From: Bacillota bacterium
Lineage (GTDB): Bacteria; Bacillota; Clostridia; Acetivibrionales; DSM-1351
Direction of reading: 5' to 3'
Assembly (NCBI GenBank): GCA_023412275.1
Contig: JAEYNY010000113.1
Span: 1 to 64,000 of the forward strand
DNA length: 64,000 nt
Shown here: positions 51,525 through 59,907 of the stretch, piece by piece
Numbering within the stretch: the stretch's first letter is position 1
Layout: the number at the start of each line of letters is the position of its first letter
Notes under the pieces: model-generated
Database searches by the model: none
The model's input: the letters and a program-made list of their open reading frames with translations, nothing else
Told to the model about the DNA's origin: nothing
Made by a program: the position numbers and the translations under genes

Positions 51525-52970
51525 TTGAAAAAAATTAAAGTCGGTTTACGGCCTATTGTCAGTAAGATAAATTTACCCACTGTTATAAAAACTGCTATGC
51601 TACCCGGTGACTCAATAGAAGGATTGTTTATTGCGACCCAGGTAGGAGAAATCTTTTACAAAGGTAACGGAGCTTTTCGAACATTTTTAGATATTCGCCC
51701 ACGAATAATAAAGCTAGGTTTTTCCGGTGGTAAATATGATGAACGTGGATTGATAGGACTGGCATTTCACCCTCAGTTTAATTATAACGGTTTATTTTAT
51801 CTTCATTATTCAGTTGTAGGAACACAAGGTCCGGGTGCCCTTCCCAGTTCAGAGGTTTCAAGACAGGATCTCCCTGAGTTTTTCAAGCCTAACCCCTGTG
51901 ACCCAACAACCTTAAACCAAAAATGGATAAATAGAGAAGTTAATTATGATCATATTGATACAGTTGAAGAATGGATTTTTCAAGCCAATGGACAATCCCA
52001 AAAACGCCGGACTTTACTTAATATTAGAAGGCCATTTTTTAATCATAACGGCATAAATAGCTTAAACTTTTCACCTGAAACCGGTAAACTTGTTTTAACA
52101 GTTGGAGATGGAGGCTCTGGTTATGACCCCTTTAATTTAAGCCAGAATGATCTGGAAATCGCGGGCAAAATAATTGAAATTGATATAGCAAGGAATACAT
52201 TTATCAATAATCCGCCGGTAGTCACTCGTTTTAATGAACTTCCTATGCCTATTCAAGAAATGCTTACGGTTATTGCTAAAGGTACCCGAAATATAACAGG
52301 CATTTCATTTCAAAGGCTACGTGACCGGTATATCAAACATGTTGGAATTGTAGGGCAAGATCTGGTAGAGTCAATATTTTCATTCACTCATTACATACCG
52401 GTACCCGTTCCTCAGCTTATTCAAACTTCTTTAATAAAATCTGACCCGACCCCGGAAGGATTTATTAACTTTGGCTGGAGAGGATGGGAAGGTGCTTTTC
52501 CAACAACGATAATAACAGAATGCTCTGGAAATCCGGCTTTGGATGAGGAAACAATTGCCTATTATAGTGATGCAGTAAAGGTTTCAACTCATCGCATTTT
52601 ACCTCTGATTAGTTATTTCCATAAAGATACCCGACCGGGTAAGTTCGGAGCAACTGCACTTACGGGAGTCCAGCCATATATGGGAAATGAAATCCCTGAT
52701 TTAACCGGAAGCGTTGTATTTACCGATTTTGCCCGGGATGAAGGGTCTCAACCGCCGGTTAGAGGAGTTTTAGCTTATACCAGGGCAAGATCGGATTGTA
52801 AATTAAATGATTTTAGTGTTATTGAAACGGACTATAATTTTGGAGCTCAATCAGCTTATTATACCAGTCTGGGAGCTAATACGAATCAAACCAGAATATA
52901 TCTGGGAGTGTATAGCTCTATGAATGTAACTGATTTTAACCAAGGTACTGTTTTTGAAATTGTTCCATGA
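51525..52970 (+). CDS. Glucose/sorbosone dehydrogenase-like beta-propeller protein
   Basis: 481 aa. The sequence has the beta-propeller pattern of PQQ-type sugar dehydrogenases (EGLFIATQVGEIFY, DERGLIGLAFHPQFNYNGLFYLHYS, NHNGINSLNFSPETGKLVLTVGDGG). No signal peptide and a TTG start at 51525 after AAGGAG, so it appears cytoplasmic. Divergent from nagA. A sugar-oxidising role is not certain in an anaerobe without a known PQQ supply; it may be a lectin-like or lyase-type propeller. Confidence 0.75.
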   Translation: MKKIKVGLRPIVSKINLPTVIKTAMLPGDSIEGLFIATQVGEIFYKGNGAFRTFLDIRPRIIKLGFSGGKYDERGLIGLAFHPQFNYNGLFYLHYSVVGTQGPGALPSSEVSRQDLPEFFKPNPCDPTTLNQKWINREVNYDHIDTVEEWIFQANGQSQKRRTLLNIRRPFFNHNGINSLNFSPETGKLVLTVGDGGSGYDPFNLSQNDLEIAGKIIEIDIARNTFINNPPVVTRFNELPMPIQEMLTVIAKGTRNITGISFQRLRDRYIKHVGIVGQDLVESIFSFTHYIPVPVPQLIQTSLIKSDPTPEGFINFGWRGWEGAFPTTIITECSGNPALDEETIAYYSDAVKVSTHRILPLISYFHKDTRPGKFGATALTGVQPYMGNEIPDLTGSVVFTDFARDEGSQPPVRGVLAYTRARSDCKLNDFSVIETDYNFGAQSAYYTSLGANTNQTRIYLGVYSSMNVTDFNQGTVFEIVP

Positions 52971-52988
52971 TGATAGGAGGCACATAAA

Positions 52989-53501
52989 TTGAAAAAAATG
53001 AATATAGGCAGGTTTATTTGTACTGGAGGAATATTGACAGCAATAACTGTACTATTCCAATCAGCACCTGTATTTTTACCCGCAATCGGGCTGGCCTTAA
53101 GTCCGTTAAGCACCCTGCCTATTGCAATAGCTGCTGTTTGTAATATTTCTCTTTGTGTCACTGTCTATTTTTCTTCAGCATTACTTCTTATTATAGTTAG
53201 TGCACAGGAGACAATAATTCTACTCTTTACCACCGGGCTGCTGGGTATCGTTATGGGAATATTACTTTACAGAAAGGGAATGGTGATTTCTATAATATTT
53301 TCAAGCGTAGCATTATCTCTTGGGATGATATTTTTAACTTATGTAGTAGGTATTCCAGCCTTTGCAGATTTATCCGGTATGCTATCAGTGCCTTTAACCT
53401 TATTAATTTTTTTCTCCTTTTCGCTTGTTTACGCAAGCATCTGGAATATTTTTTTCAGAAAATTCATGGACTATCTTATAAAAATAAAATTAGTCCGTTA
53501 A
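52989..53501 (+). CDS. Small polytopic membrane protein, ECF S-component-like
   Basis: 170 aa with five to six hydrophobic helices and almost no soluble part. The N-terminus ICTGGILTAITVLFQSAPVFLP resembles S-components of energy-coupling vitamin transporters, but no firm signature is present. TTG start after AGGAGG, 18 bp after the propeller gene, so probably co-transcribed. The 3' end overlaps the convergent flavoprotein gene by 12 bp. Confidence 0.65.
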   Translation: MKKMNIGRFICTGGILTAITVLFQSAPVFLPAIGLALSPLSTLPIAIAAVCNISLCVTVYFSSALLLIIVSAQETIILLFTTGLLGIVMGILLYRKGMVISIIFSSVALSLGMIFLTYVVGIPAFADLSGMLSVPLTLLIFFSFSLVYASIWNIFFRKFMDYLIKIKLVR

Positions 53502-54776
53502 TCCTTTTTGAAGGTCGATTTTCTTTATTTTATTAAATAGTTGAGGTCTTTCCGTCTCAATCTGTTCCTTATACTCTAATATGGAATTCCAGACTTTCTT
53601 TGGTACTTCAAACTGACTAAAATCACCGTTAAGCACTTTACCTTCAAGCAATGAAAACAAGTAATCAAGCTCATCATCAGTATATTTGGGCATCATAGTC
53701 AAACTGCCGTACAAACTGATAAAATCGTTGAACTCACCACGATTAAAATCAAAAGCATCATTCCACCAACTGGTATACGCCTCAAAACCATTTTTACCCT
53801 GGAGCTCATCCTTTATTGCTCTGGCTGCATGGTATCCGCACATTAGAGCACCCTGTACAATAACCTCAATATGAGCTGCGCTATCACCTATAGTAATTAC
53901 GTTACCTAAGTAAGGTTTTTTAAGGGGTGCGTAAGACCTAAGTGAACATCCTTGTTTATCAACAATATGTGAGTTTGCAAAATTCTCTCTTAGCGGACTA
54001 TTTTTTGTAATGCCTTCATAAAATGTTTCCGGCAATAACTGTTTGTTCCCTACAATCGTCAATTCTATAGTGTCATCCCCTTCAAGACTTGGGGCAACAA
54101 TTATTTCTCCATAAGGATGGTATGCACTTCCATAATACTGGTTCCAGCTCCCGGGTTCAAAACCGCAAGTTTTTTCAATTGTGTATATCAAAACAAAAGG
54201 TGTACCAAATAAGCCTCTACCTTTGTTGAGACCAAATATGTCAGTTAGTTTTGCATTTGCGCCTTCAGCTATTACCAACTTTTTGGCCTCAATTGTTGAA
54301 GTGTTTCCTTTGGATTTAAGTTCTAATCTAACAGAATCCCCCGTATCTGTGCCGCCATATGCCAAGGTTTCCGTCCTTAATTCTACTCCCAACCTCTCAC
54401 AATCCTCCCACAAATTCTGAAGCAACTGCCCTTTGTCAAACTTGATTGCAAATGGTCTTCCATCGGGATGAGCAAAATGTATTTTATGTCCGTTAGGCGA
54501 GTAATGATAATTATTTATGACTTCTACTAAACGGCCTGTATAAGGAACATCGAAATTGTTTTTGGTAAACAATATTTTCCCATCCTGTATTTGCAGGAAT
54601 TCATTTTCATATCCATCATCCATAACAAACTGAGCACAGCAAGCTCTCCGTATTTTACTGATGTCACGCTTTTTTTCAATAATTACTACTTTAAGTCCCA
54701 TTTCGGCTGCTGTTTTTGCAGTCATAAGTCCTGCCGGACCCGCACCTACCACAACTAAATCAAATAAATTTTTCAT
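53490..54776 (-). CDS. Geranylgeranyl-reductase-like FAD oxidoreductase (copy 2)
   Basis: 428 aa flavoprotein of the FixC/geranylgeranyl reductase group. FAD site LVVVGAGPAGLMTAKTAAEMG (residues 6-26), IEKK at strand 2 end, and the second FAD motif VITIGDSAAHIEVIVQGALMCGYHAA near 290-315. It is a tandem paralogue of 54798-56078 (21 bp apart) with the same ending pattern (YTDDELDYLFSLLEG). Substrate unknown: isoprenoid, lipid or pigment reduction are options. Confidence 0.85.
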   Translation of the reverse strand: MKNLFDLVVVGAGPAGLMTAKTAAEMGLKVVIIEKKRDISKIRRACCAQFVMDDGYENEFLQIQDGKILFTKNNFDVPYTGRLVEVINNYHYSPNGHKIHFAHPDGRPFAIKFDKGQLLQNLWEDCERLGVELRTETLAYGGTDTGDSVRLELKSKGNTSTIEAKKLVIAEGANAKLTDIFGLNKGRGLFGTPFVLIYTIEKTCGFEPGSWNQYYGSAYHPYGEIIVAPSLEGDDTIELTIVGNKQLLPETFYEGITKNSPLRENFANSHIVDKQGCSLRSYAPLKKPYLGNVITIGDSAAHIEVIVQGALMCGYHAARAIKDELQGKNGFEAYTSWWNDAFDFNRGEFNDFISLYGSLTMMPKYTDDELDYLFSLLEGKVLNGDFSQFEVPKKVWNSILEYKEQIETERPQLFNKIKKIDLQKGLTD

Positions 54777-54797
54777 ATATGTATTTATCCTTTCACT

Positions 54798-56078
54798 TTA
54801 GAACGTACCCGATAGTGTCAATTGATTCATATTCAATATTTTGTTGAATATTTCAGGTCTTTCGGTTTTAATCTGCTCCTGATTTTGCAAAATGGAATCC
54901 CAGATAAGCTTTGGGGTTTTATATTGGCTATATGTACCCTCCAGTGTTTGCCCTTCCACTAAAGAGAATAAGTAATCCAGTTCATCATCTGTATATGTGG
55001 GAACTAATGCATAACCTTGAGAAACTTTAAGATATTCATCACGGTTAAATTCAAAAGACTCATTCCACCAATCAGTATAATTTTCAAAGCCATTCTTACC
55101 ATCAAGTTCACTATTTACAGCCTTTGCAGCATGGTATCCGCACATCAAGGCACCCTGTACCTCAACTTCGACAAAAGCAGCACTGTCACCTATAGACAGT
55201 ACATTATCCTTATACGGCTTCTTCAGAGACATAAATGCTTTAACTGCACATCCATGGGTATCTATTACAGTCGCTTTGGCCAACTGGCTTTTAAGAGGAC
55301 TGTTTGTAATAACATTTTCAAAAATAGATACAGGCCTCATATTTGCACTACCGGAAAGTGTTAATTCAACAGTATCATCGCCATATAAGCTTGGCCCTAC
55401 AATTACTGCTGCATTTGAATGATATGCTTTACCATAGTATAGGTTCCAACTTTCAGGTATGTATCCCGATACCCCTTTTAGAATATATTTTACAACGTGA
55501 GCTGTTGCAAATAGCTGTCTGTTTTTATTTAGACCGAATACTCCCGTTAGTTTTGCATTAACGCCTTCAGCAATAATTGCTTTCTTTGCTTCAAGCGTAT
55601 AATTTTTATCACCGGATTTTAGGCCTATTTTCACATAGTCACCCATATCTGAACCTTCGCAGGCCAGAGTTGACATTCTAATATCTACCCCAAGATCTTC
55701 ACATTCTTTGTATAAATCCTGAAGAAGCCTGTTCTTATCAAACTTAACAGCAAATGGCTTCCTGTCCGAATTAGCAAAATGAATTTTATGTCCGCGGGGA
55801 GAGTAATAGAATTTGTCCGTAACATTCTTCAATATCCCGGAATATTTAACCTGAAAATTATTCCTTTCAAAGATTATTTTTCCGTCATTTACTTGGACAA
55901 ATTCATTCTCATAACCATCATCCAGAATTATTTGTGCAGAACATGCACGTTTCAGGTGATCAAAATTTTTACTTTTCTCAACTATTACAACCTTAAGCCC
56001 CATTTCGGCTGCAGTTTTTGCAGCCATAAGTCCTGCCGGACCGGCACCCACAATAATTAAATCTAATATTTTACTCAT
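54798..56078 (-). CDS. Geranylgeranyl-reductase-like FAD oxidoreductase (copy 1)
   Basis: 426 aa, same family. FAD site LIIVGAGPAGLMAAKTAAEMG, second motif VLSIGDSAAFVEVEVQGALMCGYHAA. First gene of the pair, divergent from the bilin-reductase-like gene (56372). The conserved CSAQI/CCAQF Cys motif near residue 46 occurs in both copies. Duplication within the operon suggests two steps or two substrates. Confidence 0.86.
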   Translation of the reverse strand: MSKILDLIIVGAGPAGLMAAKTAAEMGLKVVIVEKSKNFDHLKRACSAQIILDDGYENEFVQVNDGKIIFERNNFQVKYSGILKNVTDKFYYSPRGHKIHFANSDRKPFAVKFDKNRLLQDLYKECEDLGVDIRMSTLACEGSDMGDYVKIGLKSGDKNYTLEAKKAIIAEGVNAKLTGVFGLNKNRQLFATAHVVKYILKGVSGYIPESWNLYYGKAYHSNAAVIVGPSLYGDDTVELTLSGSANMRPVSIFENVITNSPLKSQLAKATVIDTHGCAVKAFMSLKKPYKDNVLSIGDSAAFVEVEVQGALMCGYHAAKAVNSELDGKNGFENYTDWWNESFEFNRDEYLKVSQGYALVPTYTDDELDYLFSLVEGQTLEGTYSQYKTPKLIWDSILQNQEQIKTERPEIFNKILNMNQLTLSGTF

Positions 56079-56371
56079 AAATTTATACTTCCCTCCATAC
56101 TCATAATGTTGGTATTATATGGTAAGCTGATGTGTAAGGGGTATTATATCACCTAAAATTTTAATTAACAAATATAGGAAAAGCTTGATAATTACAGAAA
56201 TTATTCAAAACTTTCAGCATCACAATCGCAGTTGCAAATCTTGGTTCCAATTTGCCAAATATGTTAAATAATTGAACTTATCAAAGGTAAAATATTCTGA
56301 TATTATAAGAAGGTGTGAGATAGTTAGGTAAGCAACCTATCTAAAAATAAATGATTAAAGGAATGAATTGT

Positions 56372-57091
56372 ATGAGAGATGATTCTGTTTTTAGTTCTAA
56401 TAAAAAAATGATTGAGAAAGAAATCAAAGATGGCCTTGACATTCTTAATACCAACTATAAACTTGTTGAAATAAACTGTGGACAGTTTTCCAATCTCCAG
56501 ATACAAAATATAGCATATAATATCAAACAATATGAAATTTCCGGTGTTGGTAATTTGTTATTGATGGAATCAAAAGACTCATCTGAGCTACAGATGCTTT
56601 CTTTTGTTATCACACCTTACTATAAGAATTTACCTCTTTTCTCAAGTGACTATTTATTTATAGGGGAAAAACGGAATTTTTTAGTTGAGTATTATGATTT
56701 GGTAAGTGAAAAAGATTCGCTGTATAACGCATACCTCAACAAGCTCCAAGCTATAAAGGATAAATACAATGAGTTACCTGATATGAAACTAAAAGAATGT
56801 TGGTATGACTCATTAAAAACAGTATGCATAGCCAAAAAAACTTCAATTGCACAGGATGATATTATGCTTTCAATTTTCAATGAAAATTTACATACATTTA
56901 TTGAAGCCGAACAAGAAACTGATATTCTTTCAGAAAGTGAAAAGAAGATTAAATTGCAGATTACCAAGGATTACGTAAATAATTTGGTTGATAGTGGAGG
57001 AGTATCTACAAATGTATTTAAGAATTCCATGGGCCCTGAATCTACAAAAAAATTTTTCAATAATGTTTTCTTTGGAACAGAAAAGTTTTAG
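56372..57091 (+). CDS. Ferredoxin-dependent bilin reductase-like protein (PcyA/HY2 family, provisional)
   Basis: 239 aa. Against PcyA from memory: LLLMESKDSSELQMLSFVITP is followed by NLPLFSSDYL, matching the HLELA...HCVMFP...LPLFGCDIV segment. PcyA Glu76 corresponds to Glu66 and Asp105 to Asp93; His88 is Ser77. The C-terminal block KDYVNNL...VFKNSMGPESTKKFFNNVFFG matches the family's Y..YQ..DP...FG.E....FLF ending. If right, it reduces a bilin or related tetrapyrrole with ferredoxin. No heme oxygenase was seen nearby. Start ATG at 56372 with AAAGGA upstream; two earlier ATGs in frame. Confidence 0.6.
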   Translation: MRDDSVFSSNKKMIEKEIKDGLDILNTNYKLVEINCGQFSNLQIQNIAYNIKQYEISGVGNLLLMESKDSSELQMLSFVITPYYKNLPLFSSDYLFIGEKRNFLVEYYDLVSEKDSLYNAYLNKLQAIKDKYNELPDMKLKECWYDSLKTVCIAKKTSIAQDDIMLSIFNENLHTFIEAEQETDILSESEKKIKLQITKDYVNNLVDSGGVSTNVFKNSMGPESTKKFFNNVFFGTEKF

Positions 57092-57155
57092 TCGCCTCAA
57101 GCCACTTTGAAATTTCTTATGGTACAGCAGCACCATTTACAATACCAGGTAGGAT

Positions 57156-57179
57156 GGTGGATTTTAGACCAAATCCACC
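57156..57179 (+). terminator. Stem-loop after the bilin-reductase-like gene
   Basis: GGTGGATTT (57156-57164) / AAATCCACC (57171-57179), 6-base loop, 65 bp after the stop. No T-run, so termination is uncertain. It also lies 30 bp past the stop of the convergent gene. Confidence 0.5.
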
Positions 57180-57209
57180 GCCACCATGGGAACAAAAAGG
57201 ACTTATTGT

Positions 57210-57578
57210 TCATAAACATTCCTTACTAATCCCATCTGCTATTAACGATTTGGAAATATACATAGCCTTTATTAAATCATTAAAGCGATTGTAATTAGCC
57301 GTACCCGCGTCAAATTTCGACTGTGCTTTTTCACACTTACTGATAATTGATAAAATTGGGCGAGTTGCCTCCAGTAAGTCTGCTTTAGAATACTTATTCA
57401 TGCTATTGCCGTTTTCTATTAATGATTTTGAAATATCCAAAGCCTTTATCCTGTTTTTAAGCAAAGTATGCTGTGAAGTGCCCTCTTTAAATTTAATCTG
57501 CATTTTTTCACATTTACTTAAATTGGAAGATACAACTTTTAATGCTTTTGTTAATTCCTCACTTGTATATGTCTCCAT
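57210..57578 (-). CDS. Hypothetical protein with two tandem helical repeats
   Basis: 122 aa consisting of two copies of a roughly 60-residue unit: YTSEELTKALKVVSSNLSKCEK...ALDISKSLIENG and YSKADLLEATRPILSIISKCEK...AMYISKSLIADG. Each keeps an SKCEK motif with one Cys and an ISKSLI helix. Predicted all-helical, soluble. No known family recognised. It lies 13 bp downstream of the nitroreductase gene in the same direction, so probably co-transcribed. Confidence 0.7.
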   Translation of the reverse strand: METYTSEELTKALKVVSSNLSKCEKMQIKFKEGTSQHTLLKNRIKALDISKSLIENGNSMNKYSKADLLEATRPILSIISKCEKAQSKFDAGTANYNRFNDLIKAMYISKSLIADGISKECL

Positions 57579-57591
57579 AGCATTTCACCTG

Positions 57592-58170
57592 CTAAATAAT
57601 GTGTATGACATCTTTACGAGGAGCAGCCTGTGCGGATTCTACTGCTGCATAACCCATTACAACAGATCCATATATAATATGATTCTCAGGAATCCCTAAT
57701 TCTGTCATGAGTTCACGGATTAATGGCATATTTGTAAGGCCCGGCAATTGGTTTAACCAGCAGGATCCAATACCCAGTGAATGTGCTGCCAGCATCATAT
57801 TACCAATGGCTAAAGCTGAATCTGACATTGCGTTTGTGTTGTCCTTCAAATTTGATACAATAATATAGGTAGGTGCATTATACAAGAAGTTGGAGTTCTC
57901 GTCTTCCGCTTTCTTAATAAGGCTTACAATATAAGGATGGGTTTCCGCCACAACCGGAATAGTTAAAAGAGTTTGACGGAGAGCCTCGTTGACTTTTTTC
58001 ATTGTATCTGCATTTTGTATAGCAGTAAATTTCCAACTCTGCATCCCCATACCGCTTGGGGCATAGCTTCCTGCCAAGAGAATTGTGTTTAAATCTTCTA
58101 CAGATATCTGCTCCTTTTTATAGTTTCTTATACTTCTTCTTGTTAACATATTTTCTATTATTTTATTCAT
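57592..58170 (-). CDS. Nitroreductase-family FMN oxidoreductase
   Basis: 192 aa. Signature RRSIRNYKKEQISVEDL at the N-terminus, and APSGMGMQSWKF, ALAIGNMMLAAHSLGIGSCW and VVMGYA blocks that form the FMN site. Uses NAD(P)H to reduce nitro compounds, quinones or flavins. In an anaerobe it may also act on activated alkenes. Near the bilin-reductase-like gene but on the other strand. Confidence 0.9.
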   Translation of the reverse strand: MNKIIENMLTRRSIRNYKKEQISVEDLNTILLAGSYAPSGMGMQSWKFTAIQNADTMKKVNEALRQTLLTIPVVAETHPYIVSLIKKAEDENSNFLYNAPTYIIVSNLKDNTNAMSDSALAIGNMMLAAHSLGIGSCWLNQLPGLTNMPLIRELMTELGIPENHIIYGSVVMGYAAVESAQAAPRKDVIHII

Positions 58171-58265
58171 TTAAGTCTCCTTTCATAAATATATAGCTTG
58201 TACGTACAGTAGCTTACATCTTTATTTATCTAGTATATACTAATTTGCGCAAAACACAATCCGAG

Positions 58266-58940
58266 TTATGTATGATGCCTTTTTCCACTAATGGCTTGCG
58301 GTAAACCATTGTACTTATTATCTAAAAAGGTGTAATAGTACGACAAGATAAACATAAGTATCTGTATTGAGTAAATCACTAATCGCTCTGTTAAACCAAG
58401 AATATTTAATTTCAAACTCATTGAAATGGGATTAAACATTCCGAAAACGGTAATAAGTACAGCCATAACTAAAGTAAGTTTCCCCAAGCTCTTCATTCTT
58501 TCCTGCTTCAAATAACCCAATGAAATCAAAAAAGAAGATGCAATGGTTGTAAATACTACAATAACTGTCACAAGGATATGCATAGTATTTTGAAAGTTCA
58601 TCTCTGATTTATCCCCTGTTAGAGGAAATAAACCATAACCAAACAGTGATGTCAGTTGCATTATAATCAAAATTATATATCCGATTCTTAACATGGCACG
58701 GTATTGTCTGAATGCTTTTATAATCAAGGCTATTACCATTAAAACCATACAAATACCGTAAATAAAGCTTAGTATCTTTAGCATTTGTGCATTAGGGGCG
58801 CCCTCTGCTGTAAGTGAACTAATATCTGTTGTAATTGGATTATATTCTTTCCATAAAATATTACCCAAAATAGTATGTGTAAAATAAAATAGAACTCCGA
58901 CCATGCCAAGGGGCATTAAATAGTTATCAATCTTTTTCAT
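58266..58940 (-). CDS. DUF998 membrane protein
   Basis: 224 aa, six hydrophobic segments. N-terminus YLMPLGMVGVLFYFTHTILGNILWKEYNPITTDISSLTAEGAPNA matches DUF998 proteins. Function unknown. It lies 6 bp downstream of the dihydrouridine synthase gene and probably ends the three-gene unit. Confidence 0.85.
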   Translation of the reverse strand: MKKIDNYLMPLGMVGVLFYFTHTILGNILWKEYNPITTDISSLTAEGAPNAQMLKILSFIYGICMVLMVIALIIKAFRQYRAMLRIGYIILIIMQLTSLFGYGLFPLTGDKSEMNFQNTMHILVTVIVVFTTIASSFLISLGYLKQERMKSLGKLTLVMAVLITVFGMFNPISMSLKLNILGLTERLVIYSIQILMFILSYYYTFLDNKYNGLPQAISGKRHHT

Positions 58941-58946
58941 TCTCAG

Positions 58947-59882
58947 TTAAACAATCTCCTGTTCTTCAAACAGTCTGGTAACAGCTTCGTCATAATCAAA
59001 TAATCTTTGTGACTTTTTAATTTTCTTTGAGTATTTTTCATTGTAAGTAAAAACATTTATCATATAAAACCACAGCTCTTTCATTTTAAACAGAACATTG
59101 CGTTCCCCGGAAAGTACGTCTTTATAATCATTGTATACTTTGTCGTGGAACTCCCTTAATAAAGCCTTTTGCAATTTAATTCCATTTTTAATATTATGCA
59201 CCAATGCCGGATTCATTAATAATCCTCTTCCCAACATCAGAGTATTTACACTGGGGAAATCGCCACAAAACTTTGTATAATCCTTTGCTGTAAAAATATC
59301 ACCATTATAGCAAACGGTATTTTTACTCAGCGTCAAAGCATCACTGAAGATCTGCATATTGGGCTTATTTTTATAAAAATCCTTTTGTATTCTTGGGTGT
59401 ATAATAAGCTCTTCAATAGGGTATTTGTTAAATATATTTATTAAATCATAAAATTCCTCAGGCTGGTCTTTTCCTATTCTGGTTTTTACAGATATTTTGG
59501 TTATTGCTTGGGAGAAAATTTCTTCTAAAAAGGCATCAAGTTCATCTTTCTTTGCAAGAAATCCTGATCCTCTGTTTTTGGATACTACAGTCCCGGAGGG
59601 ACATCCCAAATTAAGGTTTATCTCAGTATAGCCCATACTTTTCATTTTTTTTGAAGTATAAATAAAATCTTTCGCATTATTTGTAAGCACCTGGGGAATC
59701 AAAACCAGCCCTTGATTATTTTCAGGTAAAATGTCTTTAAGGTCTCTGGTTTTAAAACCATCTATTTGATTTGCAATAATAAAAGGAGAAAAGTATTTGT
59801 CTATGCTGTCAAAAAAAGCTTTATGTGCATTTCTATAAATATATCCGGTCAACCCCTCCATTGGTGCAAAATAAAATTTCAT
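58947..59882 (-). CDS. tRNA-dihydrouridine synthase family protein
   Basis: 311 aa FMN TIM barrel that reduces uridine in tRNA D-loops. Motifs FYFAPMEGLTGYIYRN, EINLGCPSGTVVSKNRGSGFL with the catalytic Cys, VKTRIG, and YNGDIFTAKDY...LGRGLLMNP. The next gene upstream is the ribosomal-protection GTPase (25 bp), suggesting a shared link to translation. Confidence 0.9.
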   Translation of the reverse strand: MKFYFAPMEGLTGYIYRNAHKAFFDSIDKYFSPFIIANQIDGFKTRDLKDILPENNQGLVLIPQVLTNNAKDFIYTSKKMKSMGYTEINLNLGCPSGTVVSKNRGSGFLAKKDELDAFLEEIFSQAITKISVKTRIGKDQPEEFYDLINIFNKYPIEELIIHPRIQKDFYKNKPNMQIFSDALTLSKNTVCYNGDIFTAKDYTKFCGDFPSVNTLMLGRGLLMNPALVHNIKNGIKLQKALLREFHDKVYNDYKDVLSGERNVLFKMKELWFYMINVFTYNEKYSKKIKKSQRLFDYDEAVTRLFEEQEIV

Positions 59883-59907
59883 ATATTAAACTGCTCCTTT
59901 GATTCAG

